From contig NZ_CP152389.1 of assembly GCF_038806765.1 (NCBI RefSeq), positions 5,084,001 through 5,148,000 on the forward strand: DNA of 64,000 bases. Direction: 5' to 3'. The notes beneath the pieces were generated by a model. The model saw only the letters and a list, made by a program, of their open reading frames with translations, was not told the origin of the DNA and did not search any database. Shown piece by piece: positions 1 through 9,167 of the stretch (positions are counted from its first letter, which is position 1; each line of letters begins with the position of its first letter). Source of the DNA: Mucilaginibacter sp. CSA2-8R (GTDB taxonomy: Bacteria; Bacteroidota; Bacteroidia; Sphingobacteriales; Sphingobacteriaceae). The position numbers were made by a program, and so were the translations under genes.

Positions 1-1542
1 TGCTTACAAATCACTAATGATTTGAAAAACTACTCTAAAAACATGAACAACGTAAACGTTGTGGCTGTTTATGGAGGTGCCAGTATTTCAGATCAGTTAC
101 GCCAAATTAAACGCGGCGTACAAATTGTAGTTGCTACCCCGGGCCGTATGCTCGATATTATCAACCGCAAGGCTATTGATTTTTCGCAAGTACAATTTGT
201 AGTACTGGATGAAGCTGATGAAATGCTCAATATGGGCTTTCAGGAAGACATTGACAGTATCTTATCCACTACGCCCGAGGATAAAAAAACCTGGCTATTT
301 TCGGCCACTATGCCAAGCGAGGTACGCCGTATTTCTAAAAAGTACATGACCGACCCTTACGAGTTGACCATGGGCGCCAAGAATACCGGTAATGCCAACA
401 TTGAGCACGAATACTATATTGTACGTGCCCGCGACAAGTATGCAGCGTTTAAACGTATTGTAGACTTTAACCCCGAAATTTTCGGTATCGTATTTTGCCG
501 CACCAAAATTGAAACTCAGGAAATTGCTGAGTCGTTAATTAAAGACGGTTACAATGCCGACTCTTTACATGGAGACTTATCACAACAACAACGTGACAAG
601 GTAATGAAACGTTACCGTGAGCGCAGCCTGCAATTGTTAATTGCTACTGACGTTGCCGCCCGTGGTATTGACGTTAATGATGTTACCCACGTTATTAACT
701 ACTCGTTACCTGACGAAATTGAGAATTATACCCACCGTAGCGGCCGTACTGCACGTGCCGGTAAAACAGGGGTATCTATCTCTATCATCAATGGTAAAGA
801 AATTGGCAAAATACGTCAGATTGAGAAAGTAATTGGCAAACGTTTCAATAAAGCGGAGATACCAACCGGTTTTGATGTTTGCGAAAAACAATTATTTGGC
901 TTGATACACAAGGTACATAACGTGGAGGTTGATGAGCAGCAAATTGAGCAGTACATTCCACGCATCATGACCGAGTTTGCAGATTTAAGCAAAGAAGACC
1001 TGATTAAACGTTTTGCTTCAATTGAGTTTAACAGCTTCCTGGCCTATTATAAAGATGCACCAGATTTGAACGCACCTGAGGATACCCGCACAGCGTCACG
1101 CGATGGCGGCGAACGCTTCCCGCGTACAGGTAACCGCTCTGATTTTACCCGTTTGTTTATCAACCTGGGTTCGGTAGACGGATTTACCCGCGGCGACTTA
1201 CTGGGTTACTTCTGTAATCAAACTGGCATTGTAGGCCGCACTATTGGCAAAATTGACATTAAAGGTGTTTATTCATTTTTAGAGGTTGCCAATGAAGATA
1301 CCGATAAAGCCTTTGCAAGCTTTAAAGAAGCTGAATTTAAAGGCCGTCAGGTAAGGATAGAAATATCTGCTGATGGTAGTGGTGATAACCGCGGCAGCTT
1401 TGGCGGTGGCTACAGAAACCGCGAAGGTGGAAGCCGTCGTGAGGGTAGCAGCAACCGTGGCAACGAAAGAAATGGCGGTGGTTTCCGCGATTTCTCGGGC
1501 AAACGCCGCGAAGACCGTACCGAACGCCGTAAAAGATATTAA
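1..1542 (+). CDS. DEAD-box ATP-dependent RNA helicase (5' truncated by window edge)
   Basis: An ATP-dependent RNA helicase that remodels RNA structure during ribosome assembly, cold adaptation or RNA decay. The frame is open to base 1 and reads CLQITNDLKNYSKN before the first ATG. That stretch matches the region after the PTREL motif, so the Walker A part lies outside the window. Visible motifs in order are GGA, TPGR, DEAD (LDEADEML), SAT, the helicase C-terminal RGIDV and HRSGRTARAG. A DbpA-type RNA-binding domain follows (about residues 375-450 of the visible part), then a Gly/Arg/Ser-rich basic tail of about 60 residues. The domain order resembles DeaD/CsdA. Very sure of the family, less sure of the exact orthologue. 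Confidence 0.95.
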   Translation, partial: CLQITNDLKNYSKNMNNVNVVAVYGGASISDQLRQIKRGVQIVVATPGRMLDIINRKAIDFSQVQFVVLDEADEMLNMGFQEDIDSILSTTPEDKKTWLFSATMPSEVRRISKKYMTDPYELTMGAKNTGNANIEHEYYIVRARDKYAAFKRIVDFNPEIFGIVFCRTKIETQEIAESLIKDGYNADSLHGDLSQQQRDKVMKRYRERSLQLLIATDVAARGIDVNDVTHVINYSLPDEIENYTHRSGRTARAGKTGVSISIINGKEIGKIRQIEKVIGKRFNKAEIPTGFDVCEKQLFGLIHKVHNVEVDEQQIEQYIPRIMTEFADLSKEDLIKRFASIEFNSFLAYYKDAPDLNAPEDTRTASRDGGERFPRTGNRSDFTRLFINLGSVDGFTRGDLLGYFCNQTGIVGRTIGKIDIKGVYSFLEVANEDTDKAFASFKEAEFKGRQVRIEISADGSGDNRGSFGGGYRNREGGSRREGSSNRGNERNGGGFRDFSGKRREDRTERRKRY

Positions 1543-1563
1543 TACTATAACTACGATCTAATT

Positions 1564-1614
1564 TAATACAAAACAGCGAAGCCTCCATATTGGAGGCTTC
1601 GCTGTTTTGTATTA
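1564..1614. terminator. Perfect 24-bp hairpin, bidirectional terminator
   Basis: Arms 1564-1587 and 1591-1614 are perfect reverse complements with a 3-nt loop. The hairpin lies between the converging helicase and outer-membrane protein genes. The outer stem is A/T-rich on both sides, so each strand gives a GC-rich stem followed by U residues. Confidence 0.85.
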
Positions 1615-1624
1615 AAAGACTTTT

Positions 1625-2224
1625 TTAATTGAAATAGTAATTAACGCCTAATGCCGCGCCCTGGTTTGCGTTAAAATCAAAACTTGTGAATTTAGTAGTT
1701 GTGTAGTTACTTTTGTTTGTTTGATAACTGTAAGCCAGTGCCCCATAAGTAAAGTTTAGCGCCAGTTTTTTAGTGGCAAAAAATGTTAAATTAGGATTGA
1801 TACTGGTTCTGAACAGCTTAGTATCTGTATTCGACTGCCCAATTGATACGAGGTAGCTGCTCGATAATTGCGGAAAGAAAAACAATTTGGGCACAATAGC
1901 AAAGTAGTATCTAAAATCAATTCCACCGCCTAATAAATGCGATATGTTTTTACTTATACTAAGCCCATTGCCGGTAAATGCCTCTGTATTATTTTTTGAA
2001 TAGCTGTATTGTGGTGAAAGACCTACCGAAAAGTTTTTTGCTAAAAAAAGCCCGACAGTTGGTGTAACGTAGGCTGTTGAGAATTCATTACTGTAGCCAT
2101 TCTGACTGGTGGTTGATCTATTAAAAGATAAACTGCCGCCAATGTAAACGTTTCCTTTTTCCGTCTGCGCTTTTGCGCAGATTGAAAATACGATAAGAGT
2201 TAAGGTTAAAATGAGTTTGTTCAT
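1625..2224 (-). CDS. Outer-membrane beta-barrel protein (porin-like)
   Basis: A 199-residue exported protein with a Sec signal peptide (MNKLILTLTLIVFSICAKAQ, cleavage after CAKA). The rest alternates polar and hydrophobic residues in short strands and ends YYFN with a terminal aromatic cluster, as expected for a small 8-stranded outer-membrane barrel of the OmpW/PorT-like kind. No enzymatic motif is visible. It converges on the helicase and shares its terminator. An A/T-only inverted repeat sits just before the start codon. The function is unknown; a structural or small-solute role is the usual guess for the class. Confidence 0.75.
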   Translation of the reverse strand: MNKLILTLTLIVFSICAKAQTEKGNVYIGGSLSFNRSTTSQNGYSNEFSTAYVTPTVGLFLAKNFSVGLSPQYSYSKNNTEAFTGNGLSISKNISHLLGGGIDFRYYFAIVPKLFFFPQLSSSYLVSIGQSNTDTKLFRTSINPNLTFFATKKLALNFTYGALAYSYQTNKSNYTTTKFTSFDFNANQGAALGVNYYFN

Positions 2225-2225
2225 A

Positions 2226-2262
2226 AATTATATTTTACTCTCAAACGGAATAAAATATAATT
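2226..2262 (-). other. A/T-only 12-bp inverted repeat before the beta-barrel gene start
   Basis: Arms 2226-2237 and 2251-2262 are perfect complements made only of A and T, with a 13-nt loop. The hairpin ends one base before the ATG of the leftward barrel gene. It could be a weak terminator for the upstream lipoprotein gene or a 5'-leader structure. A/T-only pairing makes chance plausible. Confidence 0.35.
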
Positions 2263-2294
2263 ATTGTACGTATAACTAAAGATTTAATTATTCC

Positions 2295-2618
2295 TTAACG
2301 CACAAAGTCAATCGCTGTTGAATCTGGGTATAGCAGCTTTAAGTTGTGATTATCCAAGTGTTCAATCACAAATTTAGTGTAAGGTTGGTTACCTTCAAAA
2401 GAAGTGAATATTGAGTCTTCTTTCAAAAAATAATCTTCGGCCATAGGTGCGCCGCTATCATTTAAGATAAACTGTTTACTGGTAATTTGTAATTTACTTT
2501 TGCCATCCTTAGTATGCCAGTCGCCTTTCAGATTGCCTTTGCCGGTATCAGAGCAAGCTGCCGATACCAGTATAAGCGCACACGCTACATGCAGGAATGC
2601 TAAGAAATAATTTTTCAT
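2295..2618 (-). CDS. Small lipocalin-like probable lipoprotein
   Basis: A 107-residue protein with an N-terminal hydrophobic segment ending LVSAAC. The cysteine is a plausible lipidation site, although the -3 residue (S) is not ideal. The mature part has a GDWHTKDGKSKLQI stretch followed by alternating strands, resembling the first strands of lipocalin-like domains in Bacteroidota lipoproteins. It would sit in the periplasm or on the outer membrane. No catalytic residues are recognisable. It lies between two other small envelope genes on the same strand. Function unknown. Confidence 0.6.
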   Translation of the reverse strand: MKNYFLAFLHVACALILVSAACSDTGKGNLKGDWHTKDGKSKLQITSKQFILNDSGAPMAEDYFLKEDSIFTSFEGNQPYTKFVIEHLDNHNLKLLYPDSTAIDFVR

Positions 2619-2639
2619 GGTAGTAAACAGTATTGAAAG

Positions 2640-2663
2640 AGTGCCTGCCCAAGGGCAGGCACT
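2640..2663 (-). terminator. Terminator hairpin of the small repeat-containing protein gene
   Basis: An 11-bp G/C-rich stem (2640-2650 with 2653-2663) lies just past the stop of the leftward gene ending at 2672. On the minus strand a pyrimidine-rich TCTTTC follows. It separates that gene from the lipoprotein gene downstream. Confidence 0.6.
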
Positions 2664-2671
2664 TTCATAAA

Positions 2672-2995
2672 TTACATAGGTTTATTTTTCAGCTCAGCCT
2701 CTCTCACATAAATGCGATGGCCTTTTTTGTTTACATAGTAGTAAGCCGAATTTTTGTCTATATAGATAGTTTGACCACCAGGACCAACCTTAGCGTCATA
2801 TTTTTTATCAACTACTGCAGAAGCACCTTTTGATGCAATTTCAGATGTTTTACGTCCAACAGCTTTAGCACCTTTACCTACAGCTTTGGCACCTTTGTCA
2901 ATTCCGCGACCTGCTTTTTCGGCCACTTGTGCGTGAGTATCGGCAGCTACAAATAATCCAGCTGCCAGCAGAGCAACTTTAAATACGTTTTTCAT
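2672..2995 (-). CDS. Small exported protein with Lys/Gly/Ala repeats
   Basis: A 107-residue protein with a signal peptide (MKNVFKVALLAAGLFVAADTHAQ). A basic, Ala/Gly-rich segment follows with a tandem unit (KGAKAVGKGAKAVG, about residues 34-48). A C-terminal module (about 70-107) contains GGQTIYIDKNSAYYYVNKKGHRIYV, a PBCV-type short strand-rich fold common in small Sphingobacteria proteins. I chose the internal ATG at 2995 because it begins the signal peptide. The longer reading frame to 3103 would overlap the end of gpsA. Function unknown; exported to the periplasm or surface. Confidence 0.65.
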   Translation of the reverse strand: MKNVFKVALLAAGLFVAADTHAQVAEKAGRGIDKGAKAVGKGAKAVGRKTSEIASKGASAVVDKKYDAKVGPGGQTIYIDKNSAYYYVNKKGHRIYVREAELKNKPM

Positions 2996-3021
2996 GGTTT
3001 TAATTGAATTTATTTTAAAAA

Positions 3022-4029
3022 CTAACTCAATTGTTCTGCCAAACGTCTCATTTCCAGTGCCGGAGTCTGTTTTTTGTATAAAATACGGTATACAGCGTCG
3101 CAAATGGGCATTCGTACGGTGTATTGTTTATTTATCTGGTGTAGACAATTTACTGCATAATAGCCCTCAGCCACCATATTCATTTCGAGTTGGGCCGAGG
3201 TTACCGTATAGCCTTTACCTATCATATTACCAAAAGTACGGTTGCGGCTAAACTGCGAATAGGCCGTTACCAGCAAATCGCCGAGGTAAGCCGACTCTTT
3301 AATATCGCGGTCGATGGGATGAACGGCATCTACAAAATCCTGAATTTCGCGGATGGCATTAGAGATAAGCACCGCCTGAAAATTATCGCCGTATCCAACG
3401 CCATGGCAAATACCACTGGCTACTGCATAAATATTTTTAAGTACTGCCGCATACTCGGTACCATAAATATCATCAGATACAATGGTTTTTAAATAGCGAG
3501 TATTTAACATACCGGCCAACCGGGTGGCAAGCGCGGCATCAGCCGATGCGATGGTAAGATAAGAAAGCTTCTCGAGCGCCACCTCTTCAGCATGGCATGG
3601 CCCGCTGATGACAACCAAATCCTCAAAAGGGATTTGATAATATTTGTGCAAAAACTCGCCGATAATCAGGTTCTCGTCGGGAACGATACCTTTAATGGCC
3701 GATATGAGTTTTTTACCGGCTAAATCGACCGGTGTAATTTCGTGCAAGGCATTTTTTAAAAATGCGGCCGGCACGTTAAGCAACACAAAATCGGCTTTGG
3801 CTATTAAGACTTTTAAATCGGTAGACACGTTTTCTACCGGTACCTTTACTTCAACAGAGCTTAGATAATTAGGATTATGCCTAAACTTCTGTATATCTTC
3901 AACCGCCTGTTGGTTACGCATCCACCAAAATATTTCTTTCGAGGTGCCGTTATCACTAAGCATTTTTATGTTTGCGGTGGCCCAGCTGCCTCCTCCTACT
4001 ACCAGTATTCTTTGTGGTTGCCCTTGCAT
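3022..4029 (-). CDS. gpsA: NAD(P)H-dependent glycerol-3-phosphate dehydrogenase
   Basis: Reduces dihydroxyacetone phosphate to sn-glycerol 3-phosphate in the cytoplasm, which supplies the backbone for phospholipids. The 335-residue length is normal. The N-terminus carries a Rossmann nucleotide-binding motif VVGGGSWATA (about residues 10-19). The family signature follows as ISGPCHAEEVA (about 135-145), and the C-terminal substrate domain has KNIYAVASGICHG and the NA.REI helix region. A -7-like element TACCTTTG lies on the minus strand at 4076-4083, about 47 bp before the ATG, although I see no -33 box. Transcribed away from the deacetylase gene. Confidence 0.95.
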   Translation of the reverse strand: MQGQPQRILVVGGGSWATANIKMLSDNGTSKEIFWWMRNQQAVEDIQKFRHNPNYLSSVEVKVPVENVSTDLKVLIAKADFVLLNVPAAFLKNALHEITPVDLAGKKLISAIKGIVPDENLIIGEFLHKYYQIPFEDLVVISGPCHAEEVALEKLSYLTIASADAALATRLAGMLNTRYLKTIVSDDIYGTEYAAVLKNIYAVASGICHGVGYGDNFQAVLISNAIREIQDFVDAVHPIDRDIKESAYLGDLLVTAYSQFSRNRTFGNMIGKGYTVTSAQLEMNMVAEGYYAVNCLHQINKQYTVRMPICDAVYRILYKKQTPALEMRRLAEQLS

Positions 4030-4189
4030 GGTTTATCATCGGCCCGGCAAATTGATGTTCCTTTTTCCGGATGAGCAAAGGTATAACTTTTTACATGTGC
4101 AGCGGGGTATTATTGGCGGATGGTGATGTGGTAAGCCGTAATAGCGCTTAAATAAATAAAGCAAGCCAAAAATAACTTACTTTGCCTGC

Positions 4190-4813
4190 ATGTATCTGGT
4201 TAAAACGCCGTGGCTGCTTAAAAAGCTTTACCCTCAACTGGTATGGAACTACAACCGTACACAGCCTGTTATTTACTTAACTTTTGACGATGGGCCAATA
4301 CCTGTTGTAACCCCATTTGTACTTAAAACCCTAAAAGAGTTTGACGCCAAAGCTACGTTCTTTTGTATAGGCGATAACATTAAAAAGCATCCGGATATTT
4401 TTAAACAAGTACAGGCCGACGGACATAGCATTGGCAACCACACCTTTAACCATCTAAGAGGCTGGAAAACAGAAGACCATATCTACGCCGAAAACTTTAC
4501 CAAGGCCGATGAGCAGCACCCAACATTATTGTTCAGGCCGCCTTATGGCCGCATTAAACGCTCGCAAACTAAGCAATTGCAGGCCTTAAAGCCCGGCTTA
4601 AAAATTATTATGTGGGATGTGTTGAGCGGCGATTTTGATATGTCGTTAAAACCCGAAGATTGCCTTAAAGGTGTAATTAAACATACGGGTAACGGAGCTA
4701 TCATTGTTTTTCATGATAGTTTAAAGGCCTTTAACCGGCTCGAATATGTACTGCCACGAGCTTTAGCGATATGGCAAAAAGCGGGGTATACATTTGAAAA
4801 GCTCACCGTTTGA
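4190..4813 (+). CDS. Polysaccharide deacetylase family protein (NodB homology)
   Basis: A 207-residue metal-dependent deacetylase of carbohydrate esterase family 4, whose members remove N- or O-acetyl groups from peptidoglycan, chitin or xylan. The NodB motifs are present: TFDDGP (about 31-36, catalytic base and metal Asp), HSIGNHTFNH (about 83-92, metal His pair), RPPYGR (about 122-127), a W-D pair in IMWDV, and HDS near 168. No clear signal peptide is visible, which is unusual for an envelope-acting enzyme, although the N-terminal LVKTPWLLKKLYP could be an anchor. A TTACTTTG element at 4177-4184 lies 5 bp upstream of the start. The substrate is not predictable. Confidence 0.88.
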   Translation: MYLVKTPWLLKKLYPQLVWNYNRTQPVIYLTFDDGPIPVVTPFVLKTLKEFDAKATFFCIGDNIKKHPDIFKQVQADGHSIGNHTFNHLRGWKTEDHIYAENFTKADEQHPTLLFRPPYGRIKRSQTKQLQALKPGLKIIMWDVLSGDFDMSLKPEDCLKGVIKHTGNGAIIVFHDSLKAFNRLEYVLPRALAIWQKAGYTFEKLTV

Positions 4814-4918
4814 TTAAATTTCCGTAAAATTGCCGGCTCAAAATATAACCAATGTCACGGTTTTGTGTCTGGTGAGTTACAGGCACCATTATTGACTAAG
4901 TTATCTAAAAGTTAAAAT

Positions 4919-5683
4919 ATGTCTATTACTTCAGATACCGAGTTAGCAGGAATTCAAGAAATCAGCAATTGTGTAGCACTGGTACTAAAAGCCATGCGTG
5001 AGTACTGTAAACCCGGTATCACCACCTACCAGCTGGATGAGTATGGCGGTAATATGCTGGCAGACATGGGTGCCAAGTCGGCCCCTAAATTAACTTACGG
5101 TTTTCCGGGGTATACCTGCATCAGCATCAATAACGTGATTGCACATGGTATACCATCAGCCAATGTGGTGTTAAATGAAGGCGATTTGGTTAACATTGAT
5201 GTATCGGCCGAAAAAGACGGTTACTGGGCAGATAATGGCGGCTCATTTGTGTTAGGCAACGACATTAATAACCACCAGGCCCTGGTTACCGCATCACAAG
5301 AAATATTACAGAATGCACTGAGCCAGATACGCGGCGGGATAAAGATAGCCGACATTGGTAAGCTGATTGAAACGCAGGCTGCCAAACGGGGTTACAGAGT
5401 AATTAAAAACTTAGCCGGACATGGCGTGGGCCGCAGCCTGCACGAAGAACCGCATGATATTTTAAACTATTACGAAAGGTCAAACACAGCACGCTTTAAA
5501 AAGAACAGTGTCGTAGCCGTCGAAACTTTTATTTCCACCCAATCTACCTGGGCCAACACCGGGGCCGATCAATGGACACTGACTGGCGACAAGGGCGGTT
5601 ATGTAGCCCAGCACGAACATACTATTATCGTAACCTCGGGCGAACCTATTATTTTAACGCAAGCCAACGGTATTTTTGCCTAA
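4919..5683 (+). CDS. map: Methionine aminopeptidase, type I (divergent)
   Basis: Removes the N-terminal methionine from nascent proteins. The 254-residue pita-bread fold keeps the five metal ligands: Asp in NIDVS, Asp in YWADNGGSF, His in GHGVGRSLHEEPH, Glu in VAVETFIS and Glu in QHEHTI. The usual EPM motif is replaced by ETF, so it is a divergent paralogue. A housekeeping copy is often found in the ribosomal protein cluster of Bacteroidota, which is not in this window. The stop codon overlaps the stop of the converging gluQ gene. Sure of the family, moderately sure of in vivo role. Confidence 0.9.
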   Translation: MSITSDTELAGIQEISNCVALVLKAMREYCKPGITTYQLDEYGGNMLADMGAKSAPKLTYGFPGYTCISINNVIAHGIPSANVVLNEGDLVNIDVSAEKDGYWADNGGSFVLGNDINNHQALVTASQEILQNALSQIRGGIKIADIGKLIETQAAKRGYRVIKNLAGHGVGRSLHEEPHDILNYYERSNTARFKKNSVVAVETFISTQSTWANTGADQWTLTGDKGGYVAQHEHTIIVTSGEPIILTQANGIFA

Positions 5684-6582
5684 CTGTTAAGTAACACGCT
5701 TACTTTTTTCGGCGACCAAAAGGCTTCGGCCAGTTGTTGCCAGTTAGCTACAGGCTGCCTAAGTTGCATGCTGTCGGCAATATGCTGATAAACTTGCCCG
5801 GGCTTATAACCTTGCTCTCGTAAGTACTTAACAGACGTTGCTCCGGAAGATTTGGACAGTTTTTGGCCGTCTGCTCCGGCAATTAGGTCATGATGGTAAA
5901 ACTGCACGTTGCTAAAAGCATCAGCGGGTAACGCTTGCGCCAGGTAAAGTTGCGCCAGGGTAGACGCCCATAAATCAACACCCCTTACAATGTGGGTAAT
6001 GCCAAAATGCAGATCATCAATCACAGAGCTTAACTGGTAAGCTGGATGCCCATCCTTTTTACGCACTACAAAATATTGCATGGATGCTGGCAGCGTTATT
6101 GTTTGCTCTTTTAGTTGCCAGGTATTTACCGATACTTGGGCGCTTGGCGACGTTTGCATTCTCCAATTTACCTCTGCCTTGTCAAACTCCAACGCTTTGT
6201 GGCAACAGGTACCGGGGTAACTTTCGTCGGCACTCAGCGCTTTTATTTGCGACCGGGAACAGTTACAAGCAAACAGTTGACCTTTCTGCTGCAAACTGCT
6301 TAGTACCTCGTGGTACAATGGCATACGGTGCATCTGCGACCACTCGGTGGCAAATTCCTGCGCATTACGCGGTCCCTCGTGCCAGGGTAGCTCTAAAAAA
6401 TTAAGTGTATCAAAAATATCCTGCACATAAGCAGCATTGGCACGCTGCTGATCCATATCGTCAATACGCAACAAAACATTAGCCTGCTCACGCTCTGCAA
6501 GTGCAACGGTTAACGCAAACGAAAGCACATTACCAATGTGCAGGTAACCGCTGGGGGTAGGTGCAATGCGTACTTTATTCAT
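5680..6582 (-). CDS. gluQ: Glutamyl-Q tRNA(Asp) synthetase
   Basis: A truncated glutamyl-tRNA synthetase paralogue that attaches glutamate to queuosine in the anticodon of tRNA-Asp. Evidence is the HIGH-like HIGN near residue 15, the KMSKS-like KLSKSSG near 245, and the zinc-site pattern FACNCSRSQ...YPGTCC (about 112-135) typical of GluQ. There is no C-terminal anticodon-binding domain. I chose the ATG at 6582, giving 300 residues, because MNKVRIAPTPSGYLHIGN begins the catalytic fold as in the family. An extension to 6666 adds 28 unlike residues. It is transcribed away from aconitase. Confidence 0.88.
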   Translation of the reverse strand: MNKVRIAPTPSGYLHIGNVLSFALTVALAEREQANVLLRIDDMDQQRANAAYVQDIFDTLNFLELPWHEGPRNAQEFATEWSQMHRMPLYHEVLSSLQQKGQLFACNCSRSQIKALSADESYPGTCCHKALEFDKAEVNWRMQTSPSAQVSVNTWQLKEQTITLPASMQYFVVRKKDGHPAYQLSSVIDDLHFGITHIVRGVDLWASTLAQLYLAQALPADAFSNVQFYHHDLIAGADGQKLSKSSGATSVKYLREQGYKPGQVYQHIADSMQLRQPVANWQQLAEAFWSPKKVSVLLNS

Positions 6583-6821
6583 GAGTATTACACTGGCAAA
6601 TCTAATATCTGTATGCAATTTAAGCATTGCTACAGATTGATTTTTGACAGCAAAATCATTATTCATTCACCCGATGTTATATTATTCAGAATAAATCTAA
6701 ATAGTATTTGCTAAAATCCTACGGTCATATTTGGGAGTTAAATTTCGTACATTCGCGGCGTTCGCCCTGTAAAGGGGTTCTGAACAGCGAATTGTTCATT
6801 TTTTACCTAAAAATCAATCAA

Positions 6822-9089
6822 ATGGCTTTTGATTTAGATATGATTAAAAAGGTGTACGACCGCTTTAGCAGCCGTATTGAAGCTGCCCGCCAAGCGACCG
6901 GCAAACCTTTAACTTTAACTGAAAAAATCCTGTATTCACACCTGTCTGAAGGCGAAGCAAAACAAGCTTTTCAGCGTGGTACTGATTATGTTGACTTTGC
7001 ACCCGATCGTGTAGCAATGCAGGATGCAACGGCGCAAATGGCATTGTTGCAATTTATGCAGGCAGGCCGCCCGCAAGTGGCTGTACCTTCAACCGTACAT
7101 TGCGACCACTTGATTCAGGCAAAAATCGGCGCTACCGAAGATTTAAATACAGCTAAAGATATCAACAGCGAAGTTTATGACTTCCTGGCTTCTGTGTCTG
7201 ATAAATATGGTATTGGTTTCTGGAAACCAGGTGCAGGTATTATTCACCAGGTGGTTTTAGAAAACTATGCTTTTCCGGGTGGTATGATGATCGGTACCGA
7301 CTCGCATACACCTAATGCAGGTGGTTTAGGCATGATTGCTATTGGCGTTGGCGGTGCTGATGCCTGTGACGTGATGGCCGGCTTACCTTGGGAGCTTAAA
7401 TTCCCTAAATTGATTGGTGTTCACTTAACCGGTAAATTATCGGGCTGGGCATCAGCTAAAGACGTGATTTTAAAAGTTGCAGGTATTTTAACTGTAAAAG
7501 GTGGTACCGGTGCAATTGTAGAATATTTTGGTGAAGGTGCACGCTCATTATCAGCTACCGGTAAAGGTACTATCTGTAATATGGGTGCTGAGATTGGCGC
7601 AACTACCTCTATTTTTGGTTACGACGAAAAAGCAGAAGCTTACCTGCGCGGTACTCAACGCGAAGATATTGCTGACCTGGCTAATGCCATTAAAGAGCAT
7701 TTAACCGGTGATGCTGAAGCTTATGCAACTCCTGAGCAATACTTTGACCAAGTAATTGAAATTAACCTGAGCGAGCTTGAGCCGCATGTAAACGGTCCTT
7801 TTACTCCGGATCTGGCTTGGCCTATTTCTAAGTTTGCCACTGCAGTTAAAGAAAACGGCTGGCCAACTGAGTTAGAAGTTGGTTTGATTGGTTCATGTAC
7901 CAACTCATCTTACGAGGATATTACCCGTGCAGCATCTATTGCTAAACAGGCTACTGATAAAAACCTGAAAACTAAAGCTGAGTATACTGTAACGCCAGGT
8001 TCAGAACTGGTACGTTACACCGTAGAGCGCGATGGTTATCTAGATACCTTTGAGCAAATTGGTGGTGTAGTTTTGGCTAATGCTTGCGGACCATGTATTG
8101 GCCAGTGGGCACGTCATACTGATGACCCGACCCGTAAAAACTCTATCATCACTTCGTTTAACCGTAACTTTGCTAAACGTCAGGATGGTAACCCTAATAC
8201 ACACGCTTTCGTAGCATCTCCGGAGATTGTTACTGCCTTTGCTATTGCAGGTGATTTAACTTTTAACCCATTAACCGACACGTTAACTAACGAAAACGGT
8301 GAGCAGGTTAAATTAGACGAGCCACTGGGTATTGAATTACCGGTAAAAGGCTTTGCAGTAGAAGATGCCGGCTACCAGGCTCCTGCCGAAGACGGCAGCC
8401 AGGTACAGGTAATTGTTGATCCAAAATCATCACGTTTACAATTACTGGATCCGTTTAAAGCTTGGGAAGGTACCGACTTAAAAGACCTGCGCTTATTAAT
8501 TAAAGCTAAAGGTAAATGTACTACCGACCATATTTCGATGGCTGGCCCATGGTTAAAATTCCGCGGCCATTTAGACAACATCAGCAACAACATGCTGATT
8601 GGTGCTATTAACTACTTTAACAACACTGCCGACAGCGTTAAAAACGAACTGACCGGCGAATACGGTCCGGTTCCGGCTACCCAACGCGATTACAAAGCTA
8701 ACGGTATCGGTACTATCGTAGTAGGCGATGAAAACTATGGCGAAGGTTCATCACGTGAGCACGCTGCTATGGAGCCTCGCCACTTGGGTGTTCGTGTTAT
8801 CTTGGTAAAATCTTTTGCCCGTATCCACGAAACCAACCTGAAAAAACAAGGTATGTTAGGTATCACCTTTGCTGATACTGCAGACTATGATAAAGTTCAG
8901 GAAGATGACAGAATTGATGTATTAGGCTTAACTGAATTTGCTCCGGGCAAACAGTTAACCGTAGTATTACACCATGCTGATGGTACTGAGGATTCTTTCG
9001 CAGTTAACCATACTTACAACGCTCAGCAAATTGAGTGGTTTAAAGCTGGTGGTGCGTTAAACATCATCCGTAAACAACAAGTAGCTTAA
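6822..9089 (+). CDS. Aconitate hydratase (mitochondrial-type)
   Basis: Interconverts citrate and isocitrate in the TCA cycle using a 4Fe-4S cluster. The 755-residue length and order match the mitochondrial-type enzyme. It shows [14 protein letters not shown] (about 170-183), the first cluster cysteine in [11 protein letters not shown] (about 359-369), the other two in [11 protein letters not shown] (about 423-433), and the swivelling C-terminal domain with [15 protein letters not shown] and [16 protein letters not shown] chose the ATG at 6822 ([14 protein letters not shown]). The extension to 6708 adds 38 residues with no similarity to the family. Monocistronic, with its own terminator. Confidence 0.96.
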   Translation: MAFDLDMIKKVYDRFSSRIEAARQATGKPLTLTEKILYSHLSEGEAKQAFQRGTDYVDFAPDRVAMQDATAQMALLQFMQAGRPQVAVPSTVHCDHLIQAKIGATEDLNTAKDINSEVYDFLASVSDKYGIGFWKPGAGIIHQVVLENYAFPGGMMIGTDSHTPNAGGLGMIAIGVGGADACDVMAGLPWELKFPKLIGVHLTGKLSGWASAKDVILKVAGILTVKGGTGAIVEYFGEGARSLSATGKGTICNMGAEIGATTSIFGYDEKAEAYLRGTQREDIADLANAIKEHLTGDAEAYATPEQYFDQVIEINLSELEPHVNGPFTPDLAWPISKFATAVKENGWPTELEVGLIGSCTNSSYEDITRAASIAKQATDKNLKTKAEYTVTPGSELVRYTVERDGYLDTFEQIGGVVLANACGPCIGQWARHTDDPTRKNSIITSFNRNFAKRQDGNPNTHAFVASPEIVTAFAIAGDLTFNPLTDTLTNENGEQVKLDEPLGIELPVKGFAVEDAGYQAPAEDGSQVQVIVDPKSSRLQLLDPFKAWEGTDLKDLRLLIKAKGKCTTDHISMAGPWLKFRGHLDNISNNMLIGAINYFNNTADSVKNELTGEYGPVPATQRDYKANGIGTIVVGDENYGEGSSREHAAMEPRHLGVRVILVKSFARIHETNLKKQGMLGITFADTADYDKVQEDDRIDVLGLTEFAPGKQLTVVLHHADGTEDSFAVNHTYNAQQIEWFKAGGALNIIRKQQVA

Positions 9090-9108
9090 TTAACTACTTT
9101 ATTATAAT

Positions 9109-9147
9109 AACAAGAAAGCCGTTGCATTTTGCAACGGCTTTCTTGTT
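9109..9147. terminator. 18-bp hairpin, bidirectional terminator
   Basis: Arms 9109-9126 and 9130-9147 are perfectly complementary around a TTT loop, with T-rich flanks on both strands. It lies between the converging aconitase and SulP transporter genes. Confidence 0.85.
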
Positions 9148-9167
9148 TACAGCGCTTTTTAATGTGC

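Noticed and set aside
2996-3103. N-terminal extension of the small repeat protein
   Set aside because: It runs into the end of gpsA and hides a good signal peptide that begins at 2995.
6708-6821. Upstream start for aconitase
   Set aside because: The added 38 residues do not resemble aconitase; the family start MAFDLDM is at 6822.
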